The notes under the pieces are model-generated. The model was not told the origin of the DNA. It did not search any database and saw nothing but the letters and a program-made list of their open reading frames with translations. Below, piece by piece: positions 9,321 to 18,399 of a stretch of DNA of 64,000 nt (the stretch's first letter is position 1; each line of letters begins with the position of its first letter). Source of the DNA: Macrococcus carouselicus (lineage in GTDB: Bacteria > Bacillota > Bacilli > Staphylococcales > Staphylococcaceae); NCBI RefSeq assembly GCF_004359515.1, contig NZ_SCWD01000001.1:248001-312000 (forward strand), given 5' to 3'. Position numbers and translations under genes: made by a program.

Positions 9321-11789
9321 ATGTCAAGAATCAATTTTGAAGATTTAAACTTGAAATTTCTTCAGGACCATAATGACGAAGCGATCATCATAGATAAAGA
9401 GGGAATCGATTTTCATTTCAAGATGAGCCTGAAGCAGGGTAGAAACAAGATGGTGGTCTTCTCGAATGGCGCTGTCGACCCATCCAAGAGAAAGCCGCCA
9501 GTATTCATGCGTTCGAACTGGGCGGAAGACATGAACTATCACGCCTTATTCATCGATGACCGGACACTCCATGGCAATAACCTGCGCCTCGGATGGGGGG
9601 TAGGCGAACAGGAGCGTCACTATCTGGCTGATTATTCACAGATTGTGCGCAGAATCACAGAACTGCTTGCTGTCAGCTCTTCCGGGACATTCTACTACGG
9701 ATCATCTGCCGGTGGATTTATGTCGATGGCTTTAGCCTCCATGCATAAAGGAAGCGCGGCGATTGTCAATAATCCTCAGACGTATGTCTTCAAATACTTT
9801 GAGTCAGCAGTCAATGCGCTCTATTCAACGGTATTCCCTGGGCAGACACATGCAGAGATCAACAAGAACTACAGCAGCCGTCTGTCGATCACGAATATCT
9901 TCCGCCGCTCGAAACACACACCTAAAGTCTTCTACTTCCAGAACAGACTCTGCAGCGGTGATATGGAAAATCATCTGACACCTTTCATCAAAACGATGGA
10001 GAAATATCAGTTCAATATGCAGCCCGTCCAGTTCATCCTCTACAATGACAAGAAAGCGGGTCATAACCCGATGTCGAAGGAGAAGACGCTCGAACTGCTG
10101 GACCTGATCGTCAACGGTAACGAAGGTGGAGTGAAGGAGATTCAGCAGGCAGTGGACTATGCAGCTGGCAAAGATACTGAACTGAAGCTGACAGATCAGT
10201 CTGTATTTCCGCTGCTGCCGTACTCGAATCATACGGTACCGATGGCAGATGCAGCGATAGAGGACCGCATCATTCCATTCCCGACATTCGAAGCGGTGCC
10301 ATTCAGCGATGCTATCTGGGATATCCAGAAAGGTGCTGATACAGTCAGCTATCAGCTGTACCTGCATTCGTGGCGCGTTGTCAGCGAGCTATTGAACCAG
10401 TACACTGCGACAAAGGACAAGAAGTATATCGATAAAGCGACTGAAATCATCCATTCATGGCTGGACAATGCTGAAGCGCGTATGACTACAATGACATGGT
10501 ATGACCACCCGACAGCAAACCGTACACAGGTGCTGATTGAATATATGCATATCATGAAGACCATTGATCCTGAAGCAGATCTCTCCCGCTATATTGAGCA
10601 GCTGAATAAGCACTGTCACTTCCTGATGGACGACACGAACTACCGTCCGAACAATCATGGTCTGATGATGGACCGTACGCTTATGGTAGCAGGCATCGTT
10701 CTATCCAATGAGCTGTTCCTGCTGAAAGGGAAGGCACGTGCCCAGCAATCATTCTGGATCAATTACAGTCCGAACGGCGTACATCTTGAGAATTCACCGG
10801 AGTACCACCGCATGGTGACACGGATGTACCACTCGATAGAAAACTATCTGAAGAAGAATGATGAGACGCTTGGTACAGAGATCAACCAGCTTCTGACCTT
10901 GGCAGATGCATATCTGCCGAAAATCGCCAAGCCGGACAGAAGAATCCCTGCAATCGGTGATTCTTCTGAGATGGGTTCTCCGAGCAAAGTGACGCACTGG
11001 GAAAACTTCCAGGATGTATCCGCGGGTATCACCGTGCTGAAAGATAAACCTAACCAGCTGTATCTGGCCTTTATATGCGGATTCTCGACTGCAACGCATA
11101 AGCACCCGGATGACCTGAGCATTATTCTGAACTACAAGAATCAGGATTTCTTCATAGATGCCGGAAAGTTCAACTACTCCCGCAGTCCGGGTCGTTCATA
11201 TGTCGTCTCGCGCCCGGCGCATAGTTCATACCAGCTGCACCGTAACTACAAGCGGACGCATGACAACCGTATCACGCAGGCCATCAAGACAGATCACTTC
11301 TTTGATACTGAGGACTACTCAGTCGTCTCCGGCTATCACCATGGTTACGAGGGCGCGAAACTGAGACGTACTATCTATTTCCTGAAGAAACTCCACCTTA
11401 TCTTCATCGAGGATACGGGGCAGTCAGAGACGGAGGTTGATTTCATCAACCGCTTCAACCTCTGTGAAGGACTGACGATTGACGAGAGACCTGACAGAAT
11501 CAGACTCTCCAAAAACGATGCGACAATCGAAGTGCTGAACCTGACCGGACAGCCGTATGTCCTGAATGACAAGGCGCATGTCAAAGGCGTGAAGCAACCG
11601 TTCAATGCCCGTAAAGTCAATCAGAAACTGGCAACAAAACAGATTGTCATCACAGATAAAGCGAAGACGGAGAATAAGTTCCTGACGATGATCCGACTTG
11701 AAGATGCGGTCGATGTGAACATCCATGAAAATGATGCTGAATACATCTTCAGCGATGAAACCATGCAGCTCAAAGTGCCGAAGATTTAA
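9321..11789 (+). CDS. Alpha/beta-hydrolase fused to heparinase II/III-like polysaccharide lyase
   Basis: Two domains are visible in 822 residues. Residues about 40-270 look like an alpha/beta hydrolase with a nucleophile elbow YYGSSAGGFMS. Residues about 320-590 form the alpha-helical toroid of heparinase II/III-like lyases (WYDHPTANRTQVLIEY, then NNHGLMMDRTL, where Asn/His are the usual catalytic candidates). The rest is the beta-sandwich half, with THKHPDDLSIILNYKNQDFF and the Tyr/His-rich RPAHSSYQLHRNY. No signal peptide is seen, so it would act in the cytoplasm unless exported by another route. This makes trimming or length control of an internal polymer, or recycling, possible. The fusion is unusual; see findings. 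Confidence 0.78.
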   Translation: MSRINFEDLNLKFLQDHNDEAIIIDKEGIDFHFKMSLKQGRNKMVVFSNGAVDPSKRKPPVFMRSNWAEDMNYHALFIDDRTLHGNNLRLGWGVGEQERHYLADYSQIVRRITELLAVSSSGTFYYGSSAGGFMSMALASMHKGSAAIVNNPQTYVFKYFESAVNALYSTVFPGQTHAEINKNYSSRLSITNIFRRSKHTPKVFYFQNRLCSGDMENHLTPFIKTMEKYQFNMQPVQFILYNDKKAGHNPMSKEKTLELLDLIVNGNEGGVKEIQQAVDYAAGKDTELKLTDQSVFPLLPYSNHTVPMADAAIEDRIIPFPTFEAVPFSDAIWDIQKGADTVSYQLYLHSWRVVSELLNQYTATKDKKYIDKATEIIHSWLDNAEARMTTMTWYDHPTANRTQVLIEYMHIMKTIDPEADLSRYIEQLNKHCHFLMDDTNYRPNNHGLMMDRTLMVAGIVLSNELFLLKGKARAQQSFWINYSPNGVHLENSPEYHRMVTRMYHSIENYLKKNDETLGTEINQLLTLADAYLPKIAKPDRRIPAIGDSSEMGSPSKVTHWENFQDVSAGITVLKDKPNQLYLAFICGFSTATHKHPDDLSIILNYKNQDFFIDAGKFNYSRSPGRSYVVSRPAHSSYQLHRNYKRTHDNRITQAIKTDHFFDTEDYSVVSGYHHGYEGAKLRRTIYFLKKLHLIFIEDTGQSETEVDFINRFNLCEGLTIDERPDRIRLSKNDATIEVLNLTGQPYVLNDKAHVKGVKQPFNARKVNQKLATKQIVITDKAKTENKFLTMIRLEDAVDVNIHENDAEYIFSDETMQLKVPKI

Positions 11790-11827
11790 CCGCAAATGGC
11801 ACGGATAAAAAGTGTGAGGAGAAGGAA

Positions 11828-13816
11828 ATGAGAATGGATCATCCACAACCGGCGAAAAAAAAGTTCAGACCGGAAATTGAAGGGTTAAGAGCAGTCGCTG
11901 CATTTCTGGTCGCTGTCTATCATATCTGGCTGAACAAAGTGTCAGGCGGCGTCGATGTCTTCTTCGTGGTCTCAGGATTTCTGATCACGACAAGTCTGCT
12001 ATCAAAAGTCAGACGGAACGGCAAAGTGAATTTCTTTGATTTTATATTCGGACTGCTGAAGAGACTGATGCCCTCAGCGTTCTTTGTCCTACTGACTGTG
12101 ATCGTGCTCAGCTTCTTTTTCCTGGATCAGAACAGATGGCTGCAGACCATCAGGGAGGTCTTTGCGTCTGCTCTCTATTTTGAGAACTGGCAGCTGGCCA
12201 TCAGTTCGACTGATTATCTGGACCAGCATAATGCGAAGAGTCCGGTTCAGCATTTCTGGGCGATGAGTATACAGGGTCAGTTCTATATCATCTGGTTTAT
12301 GATCTTTACGGCAGCAGTGCTGTTCTTTAAGAAACAGATGAAACGTGCACTTCTCATCATCTTCTCAGTTCTGTTTGCAGTGTCATTCATCTATTCGATT
12401 TACTTGACAGCTGTCAACCAGCCGTTTGCTTATTTCGATACACGTACACGTGTATGGGAGTTTGCACTCGGTGCGATTCTCTGTCTGACGATCACGAAGC
12501 TCAAGTTACCGGCAGTATTTGCCGCAGTACTCGGCTGGACCGGTCTGCTCATGCTGATACTATGTGGGCTGCTCCTGGACGTTTCGACAGCATTTCCAGG
12601 ATATATCGCACTTATACCGACGTTAGCAGCGGTGTTCATTCTGGTCTCAGGTGAAAACCAATCGGGATTCGGGGCTGAGAAGTTCCTCGGACAGCGCTTC
12701 ATGGTCAAGCTCGGCGGACTGTCGTATGGCTTCTATCTATGGCACTGGGTCATTCTTGTATTCTATAAGGAAATTATCGGTACAGGTACACCGTCAATTG
12801 CGGGTGGTCTGTTCATCATGCTGCTCTCTCTGGTGCTTTCGCGGCTGGTGACAGCGGTGGTCGAACGACCGATCAGAACGATCAAGTTCAGCAATCAGTC
12901 CTGGCAGATGGCAGGCTTGCTGCTTATCATCATGTTACCCGTGCTGCTGGCGAACACAGCGTGGCAGCAGTATCTTCATCAGCACGAGAAGCAGGCAGAC
13001 ATGCTGATCGGCTCAGAAAGTTATCCGGGTGCCCAGGCGGCCACTATGGACAACGTGCCTGTCAAACCTTATCTGCCTGATGATGCAGCTGTGGCAACTG
13101 ATAAAGCGGAACCGTTTCTGGATGGCTGCCAGCAGGCGATCAAATATCAGTCGGTTAAAATCTGTGAATATGGCCAGACTGAAGACTATGAATATACGAT
13201 TGCTTTAGTAGGTGGCTCTCATTCCACCCATTGGTTCAGTACGCTCGAGGAAATCGCAAAGAAGCATCCGATCCGCATCGTGAATATGACGAAATCAGGG
13301 TGCAGGCTGACGACCGAGAAATTCAATTACGCGTTATGCGATGAATGGAACGAATCCATTATCGATGAGATAGCGAAAGTGAAACCGGATCTTGTCTTCG
13401 CACCTGCCGAAATCTCCCATTTTAATGTGGAGGAAGTGCCGAAGGGGTATATCGAACAGTTTGAGAAACTGAATGATATCGGCATCCATGTCTTCGGTGT
13501 CCGTGACACCCCTTTCTTTGCAGTCAATATACCGGAATGCATAGAAGATTATGGCCGTGACAGCGAGAAATGTACGGTGAAGAAAGACCTTGTCGTACCT
13601 GACGTGACCGACTGGTCAAAAGTACGGAATAAGCCGACTAACGTCCATTACTATGACTATACGGATTATATCTGTCCTGACGAATTATGCCGGCCGGTCA
13701 TCGGGAATGTTGTCGCCTATTTCGATAAGAATCATATGACAGATTCATTCGGACGCACACTGGCACCTGCAGTTGAACAGGATTTAATCCCTTTACTGGA
13801 ACAGGTGAAGAAATAA
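11828..13816 (+). CDS. Membrane O-acyltransferase (acyltransferase 3) with C-terminal SGNH domain
   Basis: The protein resembles OatA-type enzymes that O-acetylate cell-surface glycans on the outside. Residues about 12-375 are an acyltransferase-3 domain with about ten to eleven membrane segments; RPEIEGLRAVAAFLVAVYH and GGVDVFFVVSGFLIT are the family signatures. Residues about 450-660 form the outer SGNH domain, with GGSHS as the serine block and FDKNHMT as the Asp/His block. AGGAGAAGG lies just before ATG 11828; a second ATG at 11834 is possible. It is the last gene before a short non-coding stretch and a strong terminator. The acceptor is probably the polysaccharide made here, but peptidoglycan cannot be excluded. 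Confidence 0.87.
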   Translation: MRMDHPQPAKKKFRPEIEGLRAVAAFLVAVYHIWLNKVSGGVDVFFVVSGFLITTSLLSKVRRNGKVNFFDFIFGLLKRLMPSAFFVLLTVIVLSFFFLDQNRWLQTIREVFASALYFENWQLAISSTDYLDQHNAKSPVQHFWAMSIQGQFYIIWFMIFTAAVLFFKKQMKRALLIIFSVLFAVSFIYSIYLTAVNQPFAYFDTRTRVWEFALGAILCLTITKLKLPAVFAAVLGWTGLLMLILCGLLLDVSTAFPGYIALIPTLAAVFILVSGENQSGFGAEKFLGQRFMVKLGGLSYGFYLWHWVILVFYKEIIGTGTPSIAGGLFIMLLSLVLSRLVTAVVERPIRTIKFSNQSWQMAGLLLIIMLPVLLANTAWQQYLHQHEKQADMLIGSESYPGAQAATMDNVPVKPYLPDDAAVATDKAEPFLDGCQQAIKYQSVKICEYGQTEDYEYTIALVGGSHSTHWFSTLEEIAKKHPIRIVNMTKSGCRLTTEKFNYALCDEWNESIIDEIAKVKPDLVFAPAEISHFNVEEVPKGYIEQFEKLNDIGIHVFGVRDTPFFAVNIPECIEDYGRDSEKCTVKKDLVVPDVTDWSKVRNKPTNVHYYDYTDYICPDELCRPVIGNVVAYFDKNHMTDSFGRTLAPAVEQDLIPLLEQVKK

Positions 13817-14074
13817 GCTCAAGTGAAAATAATCGCTTCATCTCGGGATGGACCGGACTCCGATAAGGACGGCCGTCATGCAGGGAAGAAGCGGTCAGCT
13901 GCTTGTATCTGCACATATGGCTATAAGACTACAACTATTAAGGCGCGTATTCTCTATGCAATGAAGAGTGCATATGGACTCAGTGCGACCAGCGAAACGG
14001 ATGATCCGACCTGCCACAATAATATTATTCCGGCCATTGCAAAAGATAAGTCGGATCTAGTGCTGACACAGGAG
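13817..14074. other. Non-coding stretch between acyltransferase gene and terminator
   Basis: About 260 bases hold no convincing gene. A 96-codon open frame starts at 13823 but has no ribosome site, an unlikely composition and runs through the terminator stem at 14075. The stretch could be a long 3' untranslated region, a decayed gene or a 3'-derived small RNA. Confidence 0.5.
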
Positions 14075-14104
14075 AACGGTCCGCTTTTGAAGCGGGCCGT
14101 TTTT
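14075..14104 (+). terminator. Strong intrinsic terminator ending the exporter-linked operon
   Basis: AACGGTCCGCTT (14075-14086) and AAGCGGGCCGTT (14090-14101) form a 12-bp stem with one G-U pair and a 3-nt loop, then TTT. It separates the polysaccharide operon from the next glycosyltransferase. Confidence 0.9.
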
Positions 14105-14129
14105 ATATTCTGATGCAGACGGACTATCA

Positions 14130-14138
14130 TGCTATAAT
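14130..14138 (+). promoter_or_regulatory. Extended -10 promoter for the 14169 gene
   Basis: TGCTATAAT is a perfect extended -10 element. No good -35 hexamer lies 17 nt upstream, which is tolerated with an extended -10. It follows the terminator at 14075 and precedes the ATG at 14169 by 30 nt. Confidence 0.6.
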
Positions 14139-14168
14139 AGAAGCACTATATTAAAAGGTGAGAGAAAC

Positions 14169-15350
14169 ATGAAGATACTACTCGTGACCCAGAACTTCTA
14201 TCCGGAGATCGGTTCAGGCGCCAACCGCTTCCGCAATCTATACAAGCATTTATCAGAGACGAATGACGTCACCGTACTGACGACGCATCCCGCTTATCCG
14301 AACGAACGGATGTACCAGGACAAGAAGTACTGGTACGATGATGACATCAACACCACTCAGGACGTCAAGCGTATTGAGATGACGACGAGCAAGCAGTCGA
14401 AATCAATGGTGATGCGCCTGCTGTACTACTTCGAGCTAGGGCTTAAAGTCAGGAACTATATCAAGAACAATCAGCAGGATTACGATGTCCTGTACGTCAC
14501 GACACCGAATATCTTCATGCCCTGGGCAGCGTTCTTCGCACAAAGGCATACGACACGGCGCATCCTTGAAGTACGGGACCTATGGCCGGATTCACTGACC
14601 GGCATCGACAAGCTGAAATCATTCAAGTTCGTCTTCCCCGTGCTGAAATTCCTGGAGAAACGCATGTACCAGGTGTCAGACACCATCATCATCAACAACG
14701 AAGGCTTCAGACCGCATATCGCAAGATTAGCGCCTAAGGTGACCCAGCATTACTTCCCGAATGCCTTCAATGCTGAGGAGATCAGCTTCTCGGAACCATC
14801 AGACGACTTCAAGGTCATCTACACCGGCAATATCGGCTTTGCCCAGAGCTATGACCAGCTGATAGAGATTGCCGGAGGACTGGAAGCCCGTCAGATCCAT
14901 TTCAATGCGGTCGTCTACGGCATGAATGCGCATCAGTTCTTCGACTATATCAAAGACCATGACTTCAAGTATGTCACAGCTTATCACGAGAAAAGCCGGC
15001 AGGAATGCCTGCAGATGATCCGCACCCATAATATTCAGCTGTCCATCCTGAAAGAGACCGAGACCTTCCTGAACGTCCTGCCCGGCAAGATCATCGACGG
15101 CATCGGCTGCGGGGTACCCGTTGTGACGAACCTCGGCGGCTATGCCAATCAGCTGATCAATGACAATCAGGTCGGCTACGCGAAGGAGAAAGCGACGACA
15201 GCGGACGTGCTAGAGGCCATTGAGAACATCAAGAATAACCATGCACTTGAACAGACGATGCGCCGGAATGCAAGAGCGCTGGTGCAGCAGGAGTTTCTGT
15301 GGGAGCGGAATATCGAAGCGCTGAACCGGGTGCTTGCCCATAAAAAATAG
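14169..15350 (+). CDS. Family 4 glycosyltransferase (WbuB-like)
   Basis: This 393-residue GT-B enzyme starts MKILLVTQNFYPEIGSGANR, the typical opening of WbuB-like GT4 transferases, and has a donor domain with VIYTGNIGFAQSYDQLIE and a C-terminal FLNVLPGKIIDGIGCGVPVV block where the catalytic acid pairs usually lie. The DLWPDSL segment (residues about 140-146) is also characteristic. It has its own extended -10 promoter and is transcribed alone, ending in a bidirectional terminator. It probably adds a HexNAc-type sugar during assembly of a surface glycan; the donor is not readable from sequence. Confidence 0.86.
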   Translation: MKILLVTQNFYPEIGSGANRFRNLYKHLSETNDVTVLTTHPAYPNERMYQDKKYWYDDDINTTQDVKRIEMTTSKQSKSMVMRLLYYFELGLKVRNYIKNNQQDYDVLYVTTPNIFMPWAAFFAQRHTTRRILEVRDLWPDSLTGIDKLKSFKFVFPVLKFLEKRMYQVSDTIIINNEGFRPHIARLAPKVTQHYFPNAFNAEEISFSEPSDDFKVIYTGNIGFAQSYDQLIEIAGGLEARQIHFNAVVYGMNAHQFFDYIKDHDFKYVTAYHEKSRQECLQMIRTHNIQLSILKETETFLNVLPGKIIDGIGCGVPVVTNLGGYANQLINDNQVGYAKEKATTADVLEAIENIKNNHALEQTMRRNARALVQQEFLWERNIEALNRVLAHKK

Positions 15351-15379
15351 AAGTGGATTACCATCCACTTCTATTTTTT
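15342..15379. terminator. Bidirectional terminator between convergent genes
   Basis: AGAAGTGGAT (15349-15358) pairs with ATCCACTTCT (15363-15372) around a TACC loop. The A-run on the left and T-run on the right make it work in both directions. Both stop codons, of the glycosyltransferase and of galU, lie within or touch the stem. Confidence 0.9.
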
Positions 15380-16252
15380 ATGTCTATACTCAGCAATAAG
15401 GGTTTCCATGAAAGGAATCAAGTCATCTTTCATGCTGGACCGCATCGCGTATTCAAGCGTGGTGGTAACAAATCCTAGCTTATCACCCACATCATAGCGA
15501 TTGCCTTCAAAGTCATAGGCATAGACGCTTGTGGCTTCGTTGACTTTCTGGATGGCGTCCGTCAGCTGAATTTCTCCGCCTGTGCCGATTTCCTGTGCGT
15601 CCAGATAGTCAAAGATGTCCGGTGTCAGGACGTATCTGCCCATTATGGCGAGCTGTGATTCTGTTGTACCGAGCTTCGGTTTTTCAATCAGGTTATCGAC
15701 TTTATAGGTGCGGCCGTTCTGTTCTGAGAATTCAATGATGCCGTAGCGTTCTGTCTCTTCTCTGGAGACGGTCTTCGCGCCGATGACGGATGTACCGGTC
15801 TGTTCATATATGTCCATCAGTTGTTTAATGCCCGGTACTTCTGCGTCGACGATGTCATCGCCGAGGAGCACGGCGAAGGGTTCGTCGCCGATGAATTGTT
15901 TCGCGGTCCAGATGGCATGTCCTAGTCCACGTGGTGCCTTCTGTCTGACGTAGAAGATGTTTGCAAGGTTAGTGGAGTGTTCCACTTTTTCAAGTAGTGC
16001 TGTCTTATTCTTTTCCTTCAGGTTCAGTTCCAGTTCCAGCTGGGTGTCGAAGTGGTCTTCAATCGCGCGTTTGTGCTTACCTGTCACAATGATGATATCT
16101 TCAATGCCTGCAGCGACCGCTTCTTCTACGATATACTGTATTGTCGGTGTATCCAGAATAGGGAGCATTTCCTTTGGCATCGCTTTAGTGGCGGGTAGGA
16201 ACCTCGAGCCGAGGCCCGCTGCTGGGATGATGGCTTTCGTTATTTTTTTCAT
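15371..16252 (-). CDS. galU: UTP-glucose-1-phosphate uridylyltransferase, first copy
   Basis: The enzyme makes UDP-glucose from UTP and glucose-1-phosphate, feeding glycolipid, teichoic acid and capsule synthesis. The nucleotide-binding start [20 protein letters not shown], the VLLGDDIVD block and [10 protein letters not shown] are all present in 293 residues, the normal length. A second, closely similar copy is at 21991 in the capsule cassette. This copy has the G+C-richer codon use of the surrounding chromosome, so it is probably the resident housekeeping gene. It is transcribed away from cpsB and ends at a shared terminator. Confidence 0.95.
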   Translation of the reverse strand: MKKITKAIIPAAGLGSRFLPATKAMPKEMLPILDTPTIQYIVEEAVAAGIEDIIIVTGKHKRAIEDHFDTQLELELNLKEKNKTALLEKVEHSTNLANIFYVRQKAPRGLGHAIWTAKQFIGDEPFAVLLGDDIVDAEVPGIKQLMDIYEQTGTSVIGAKTVSREETERYGIIEFSEQNGRTYKVDNLIEKPKLGTTESQLAIMGRYVLTPDIFDYLDAQEIGTGGEIQLTDAIQKVNEATSVYAYDFEGNRYDVGDKLGFVTTTLEYAMRSSMKDDLIPFMETLIAEYRHKK

Positions 16253-16397
16253 ATTCTGACCTCTTTTTCTGTCTTTAATCCTAGTTTATCAAATTTAAGA
16301 GCGACTTGTCTTTTTATACCGGAGAGATCTATCTGTTTCTCTCATAATTATGAACGTGATATAGTTAGATGAAGAGTGAATATGGGGAGGAACTTAG

Positions 16398-17192
16398 ATG
16401 ATAGATATTCATAACCACTTACTGATCGGTGTAGACGATGGTCCGGCTGATGAAGCGGCTACATATCATCTGCTTCTGCAGGCTGTTGATCAGGGGATTA
16501 CCGATATTCTGATTACGCCGCATCATTACTCAGGTGACTGGCGGACGCCTCAGGATAAGGTGATGACAGAGATTAAGCGTGTCGAGTCCATTATTGCTGA
16601 GCATCAGCTGCCGGTTAAAGTCTATCCAGGACAAGAGATTCGGATCAATGACAAGGTGATTGAGGAACTCGCATCCGGGTATAATATGTCTCTTAACGGC
16701 TCCCGTTACGTGCTGATTGAGTTTCCTTTCAATGATCTTCCTTTCTATGTCGATAATCTGCTGTATGAACTGCAGCTGAAAGGCTATACACCTCTTATCG
16801 CGCATCCTGAACGTTGTAAGCCTATCATCAAGCAGCCTGATAAGTTATTCAATCTAGTGGAGAAAGGCGCCATTGCGCAGGTGACGAGTAGTTCTGTTAC
16901 GGGGGATTTAGGTGACAACCTGCAGGAGACCAGTCTTGAGATGATCAGAAATCATCTAGTACACATCATTGGCAGTGATGCTCATCATCATGAAGTGCGG
17001 CCGTTCAAGCTTGCAGAAGCCTATCAGGTTGTTGAGGACCAATTAGGGCGAGAGTATGTCGATTATCTTAAATTCAATTCTGAAGCGATTCTAAATAATA
17101 ACGATGTGCGGGTAAAAGCACCGAGACAGATGGAGTCTCATTATACATCAAATAGAAAGAAAACGAAGAAGAAATTCTTTGGTTTGTTTTAA
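16398..17192 (+). CDS. cpsB: CpsB/CapC-type PHP-domain protein-tyrosine phosphatase
   Basis: This 264-residue cytoplasmic metal-dependent phosphatase removes phosphate from the tyrosine cluster of the CpsD/CapB kinase and thereby controls capsule chain export and length. The PHP motifs are clear: DIHNHLLIGVDDGP at the N-terminus, TPHHYSG, AHPERC and GSDAHHH near the end. The C-terminus is basic (SNRKKTKKKFF). In most loci this gene sits beside the kinase; here the kinase (21229) is 4 kb away beyond insertion-sequence debris. GGGGAGGAACTTAG precedes the ATG. Confidence 0.92.
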   Translation: MIDIHNHLLIGVDDGPADEAATYHLLLQAVDQGITDILITPHHYSGDWRTPQDKVMTEIKRVESIIAEHQLPVKVYPGQEIRINDKVIEELASGYNMSLNGSRYVLIEFPFNDLPFYVDNLLYELQLKGYTPLIAHPERCKPIIKQPDKLFNLVEKGAIAQVTSSSVTGDLGDNLQETSLEMIRNHLVHIIGSDAHHHEVRPFKLAEAYQVVEDQLGREYVDYLKFNSEAILNNNDVRVKAPRQMESHYTSNRKKTKKKFFGLF

Positions 17193-17224
17193 AAAAAACT
17201 TTTATTTTTTAAGGTTTTCGTTTG

Positions 17225-18184
17225 TCAAAATAAGCTAAACAACTTCTCATCTTCGATGAAACTCATAAATGCTTCCAATGGTGTCCTGTAACCAAGAGAT
17301 TTTCTTGGCCGATTATTGAGGGAATGTGCAACTTGAATAATATAATCGTCTCTAACTGTGTTGAAATACATATCTTTGTCCAGACCGTTTCTTCTAAGCA
17401 TACCATTTGAATGTTCATTAAGACCACGCTGCGAAGGTGTGCCTGGATCAGCAAAAAAGATAGATATATCGTGTTGGTTACTGATTGACTTCCAGCTGGA
17501 AAACTCTTTACCGCAGTCGAATGTAATGGACTTAAAGAGACGATAAGGTAAAGCCGAGAACATACTTTTTAATGCTTTTTCAATGTCGGATGCCTTGCGA
17601 CCTTCCGGTCGTAGGGTGATGATCATCTTAGAAACACGTTCAACAAGGGTGATGACTGCGCTGCCATGACGACGACCGACAATCGTATCTCCTTCAAGAT
17701 GACCGAACTCTCTATCAAAGTCAGGAAATTCAACTGTTCTTTCTGAAATGTGGCGTTTGAAAGTCTGACGACCTCTTTTCTCATGATGACCGTTAGGTTT
17801 TCTTTTCCCTTTCATCGGAAGTGATTGAACAGGAAGAATATCTTCCCGGAACATTCTGTACAGAGTTTTAACAGAACAGCTGATAGATTCTTCATTTCTG
17901 CCTATGATTGTGTCAGGTGTCCAGCCGTCGGCTATCTTTTCGCGAGTATAACTGATCTGATGCTTAGGAAGGACGATCTTACGTCTCCCACAACGGGATT
18001 TTCTTTTCTTATAGTTCTGATAGAATTCCAGTGCAGATATACCTGCTTTAAATGTATTAATTACATTATAGACGGTCTGTCTTGAACGCTTAATTCTCCG
18101 GCAGATCTCACTGACCGAAATTTTCTGGTAGTAATATGATTCTATGAACGCAAGTTCATCCGTGGTAAGATGTGTATAGGCCAT
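17225..18184 (-). CDS. IS30-family transposase
   Basis: This DDE transposase of about 319 residues has an N-terminal helix-turn-helix (LAFIESYYYQKISVSEICRR with SRQTVYNV) and the IS30-type catalytic core: FGHLEGDTIVG for the first Asp, SITFDCGKEFSSW for the second and RGLNEHSNGMLRR for the Glu. The ATG at 18184 was chosen because AAGGAG lies 10 nt upstream; an in-frame ATG at 18238 is closer to the element end and lacks a ribosome site. No stop or frameshift interrupts it, so the element may be active. Confidence 0.93.
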   Translation of the reverse strand: MAYTHLTTDELAFIESYYYQKISVSEICRRIKRSRQTVYNVINTFKAGISALEFYQNYKKRKSRCGRRKIVLPKHQISYTREKIADGWTPDTIIGRNEESISCSVKTLYRMFREDILPVQSLPMKGKRKPNGHHEKRGRQTFKRHISERTVEFPDFDREFGHLEGDTIVGRRHGSAVITLVERVSKMIITLRPEGRKASDIEKALKSMFSALPYRLFKSITFDCGKEFSSWKSISNQHDISIFFADPGTPSQRGLNEHSNGMLRRNGLDKDMYFNTVRDDYIIQVAHSLNNRPRKSLGYRTPLEAFMSFIEDEKLFSLF

Positions 18185-18269
18185 TTGTGCTAACTCCTTA
18201 TGTTTTCTTTGGTCGGAAATACATATTGAGTTTAGCACAGAAGGCTTTTTTAGTTGTCTAGCTTAATTT
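17227..18269. mobile_element. IS30-family insertion sequence, apparently complete
   Basis: Terminal inverted repeats are visible: AAAATAAGCTAAACAACTT at 17227-17245 and, on the other strand, AAATTAAGCTAGACAACTA for 18251-18269, matching at 16 of 19 positions. The element is about 1.04 kb with one transposase gene; its stop codon reaches the very edge. The exact ends and any 2-3 bp target duplication cannot be fixed. It lies between cpsB and the rest of the capsule genes. Confidence 0.82.
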
Positions 18270-18290
18270 TATAATCGGTGTAAGTAAAAG

Positions 18291-18330
18291 AACCCGTCAT
18301 TTCCCGATAACGAGAAAATGACGGGTTTTT
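18291..18330 (+). terminator. Intrinsic terminator right of the IS30 element
   Basis: AACCCGTCATTT (18291-18302) pairs with AAATGACGGGTT (18316-18327), followed by a T-run. No complete plus-strand gene ends just before it, so it may have served the cpsB operon before the IS insertion moved it 1 kb away. Confidence 0.85.
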
Positions 18331-18399
18331 TTACATTATTCAGTCGTTGGAATTAATAAGTTCATAGAAAATCGTAAGATTTTCAGTGGCTTCTTATCA

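Noticed and set aside
13823-14113. 96-codon open frame after the acyltransferase gene
   Set aside because: No ribosome site, odd composition, and it runs through the stem of a strong terminator.
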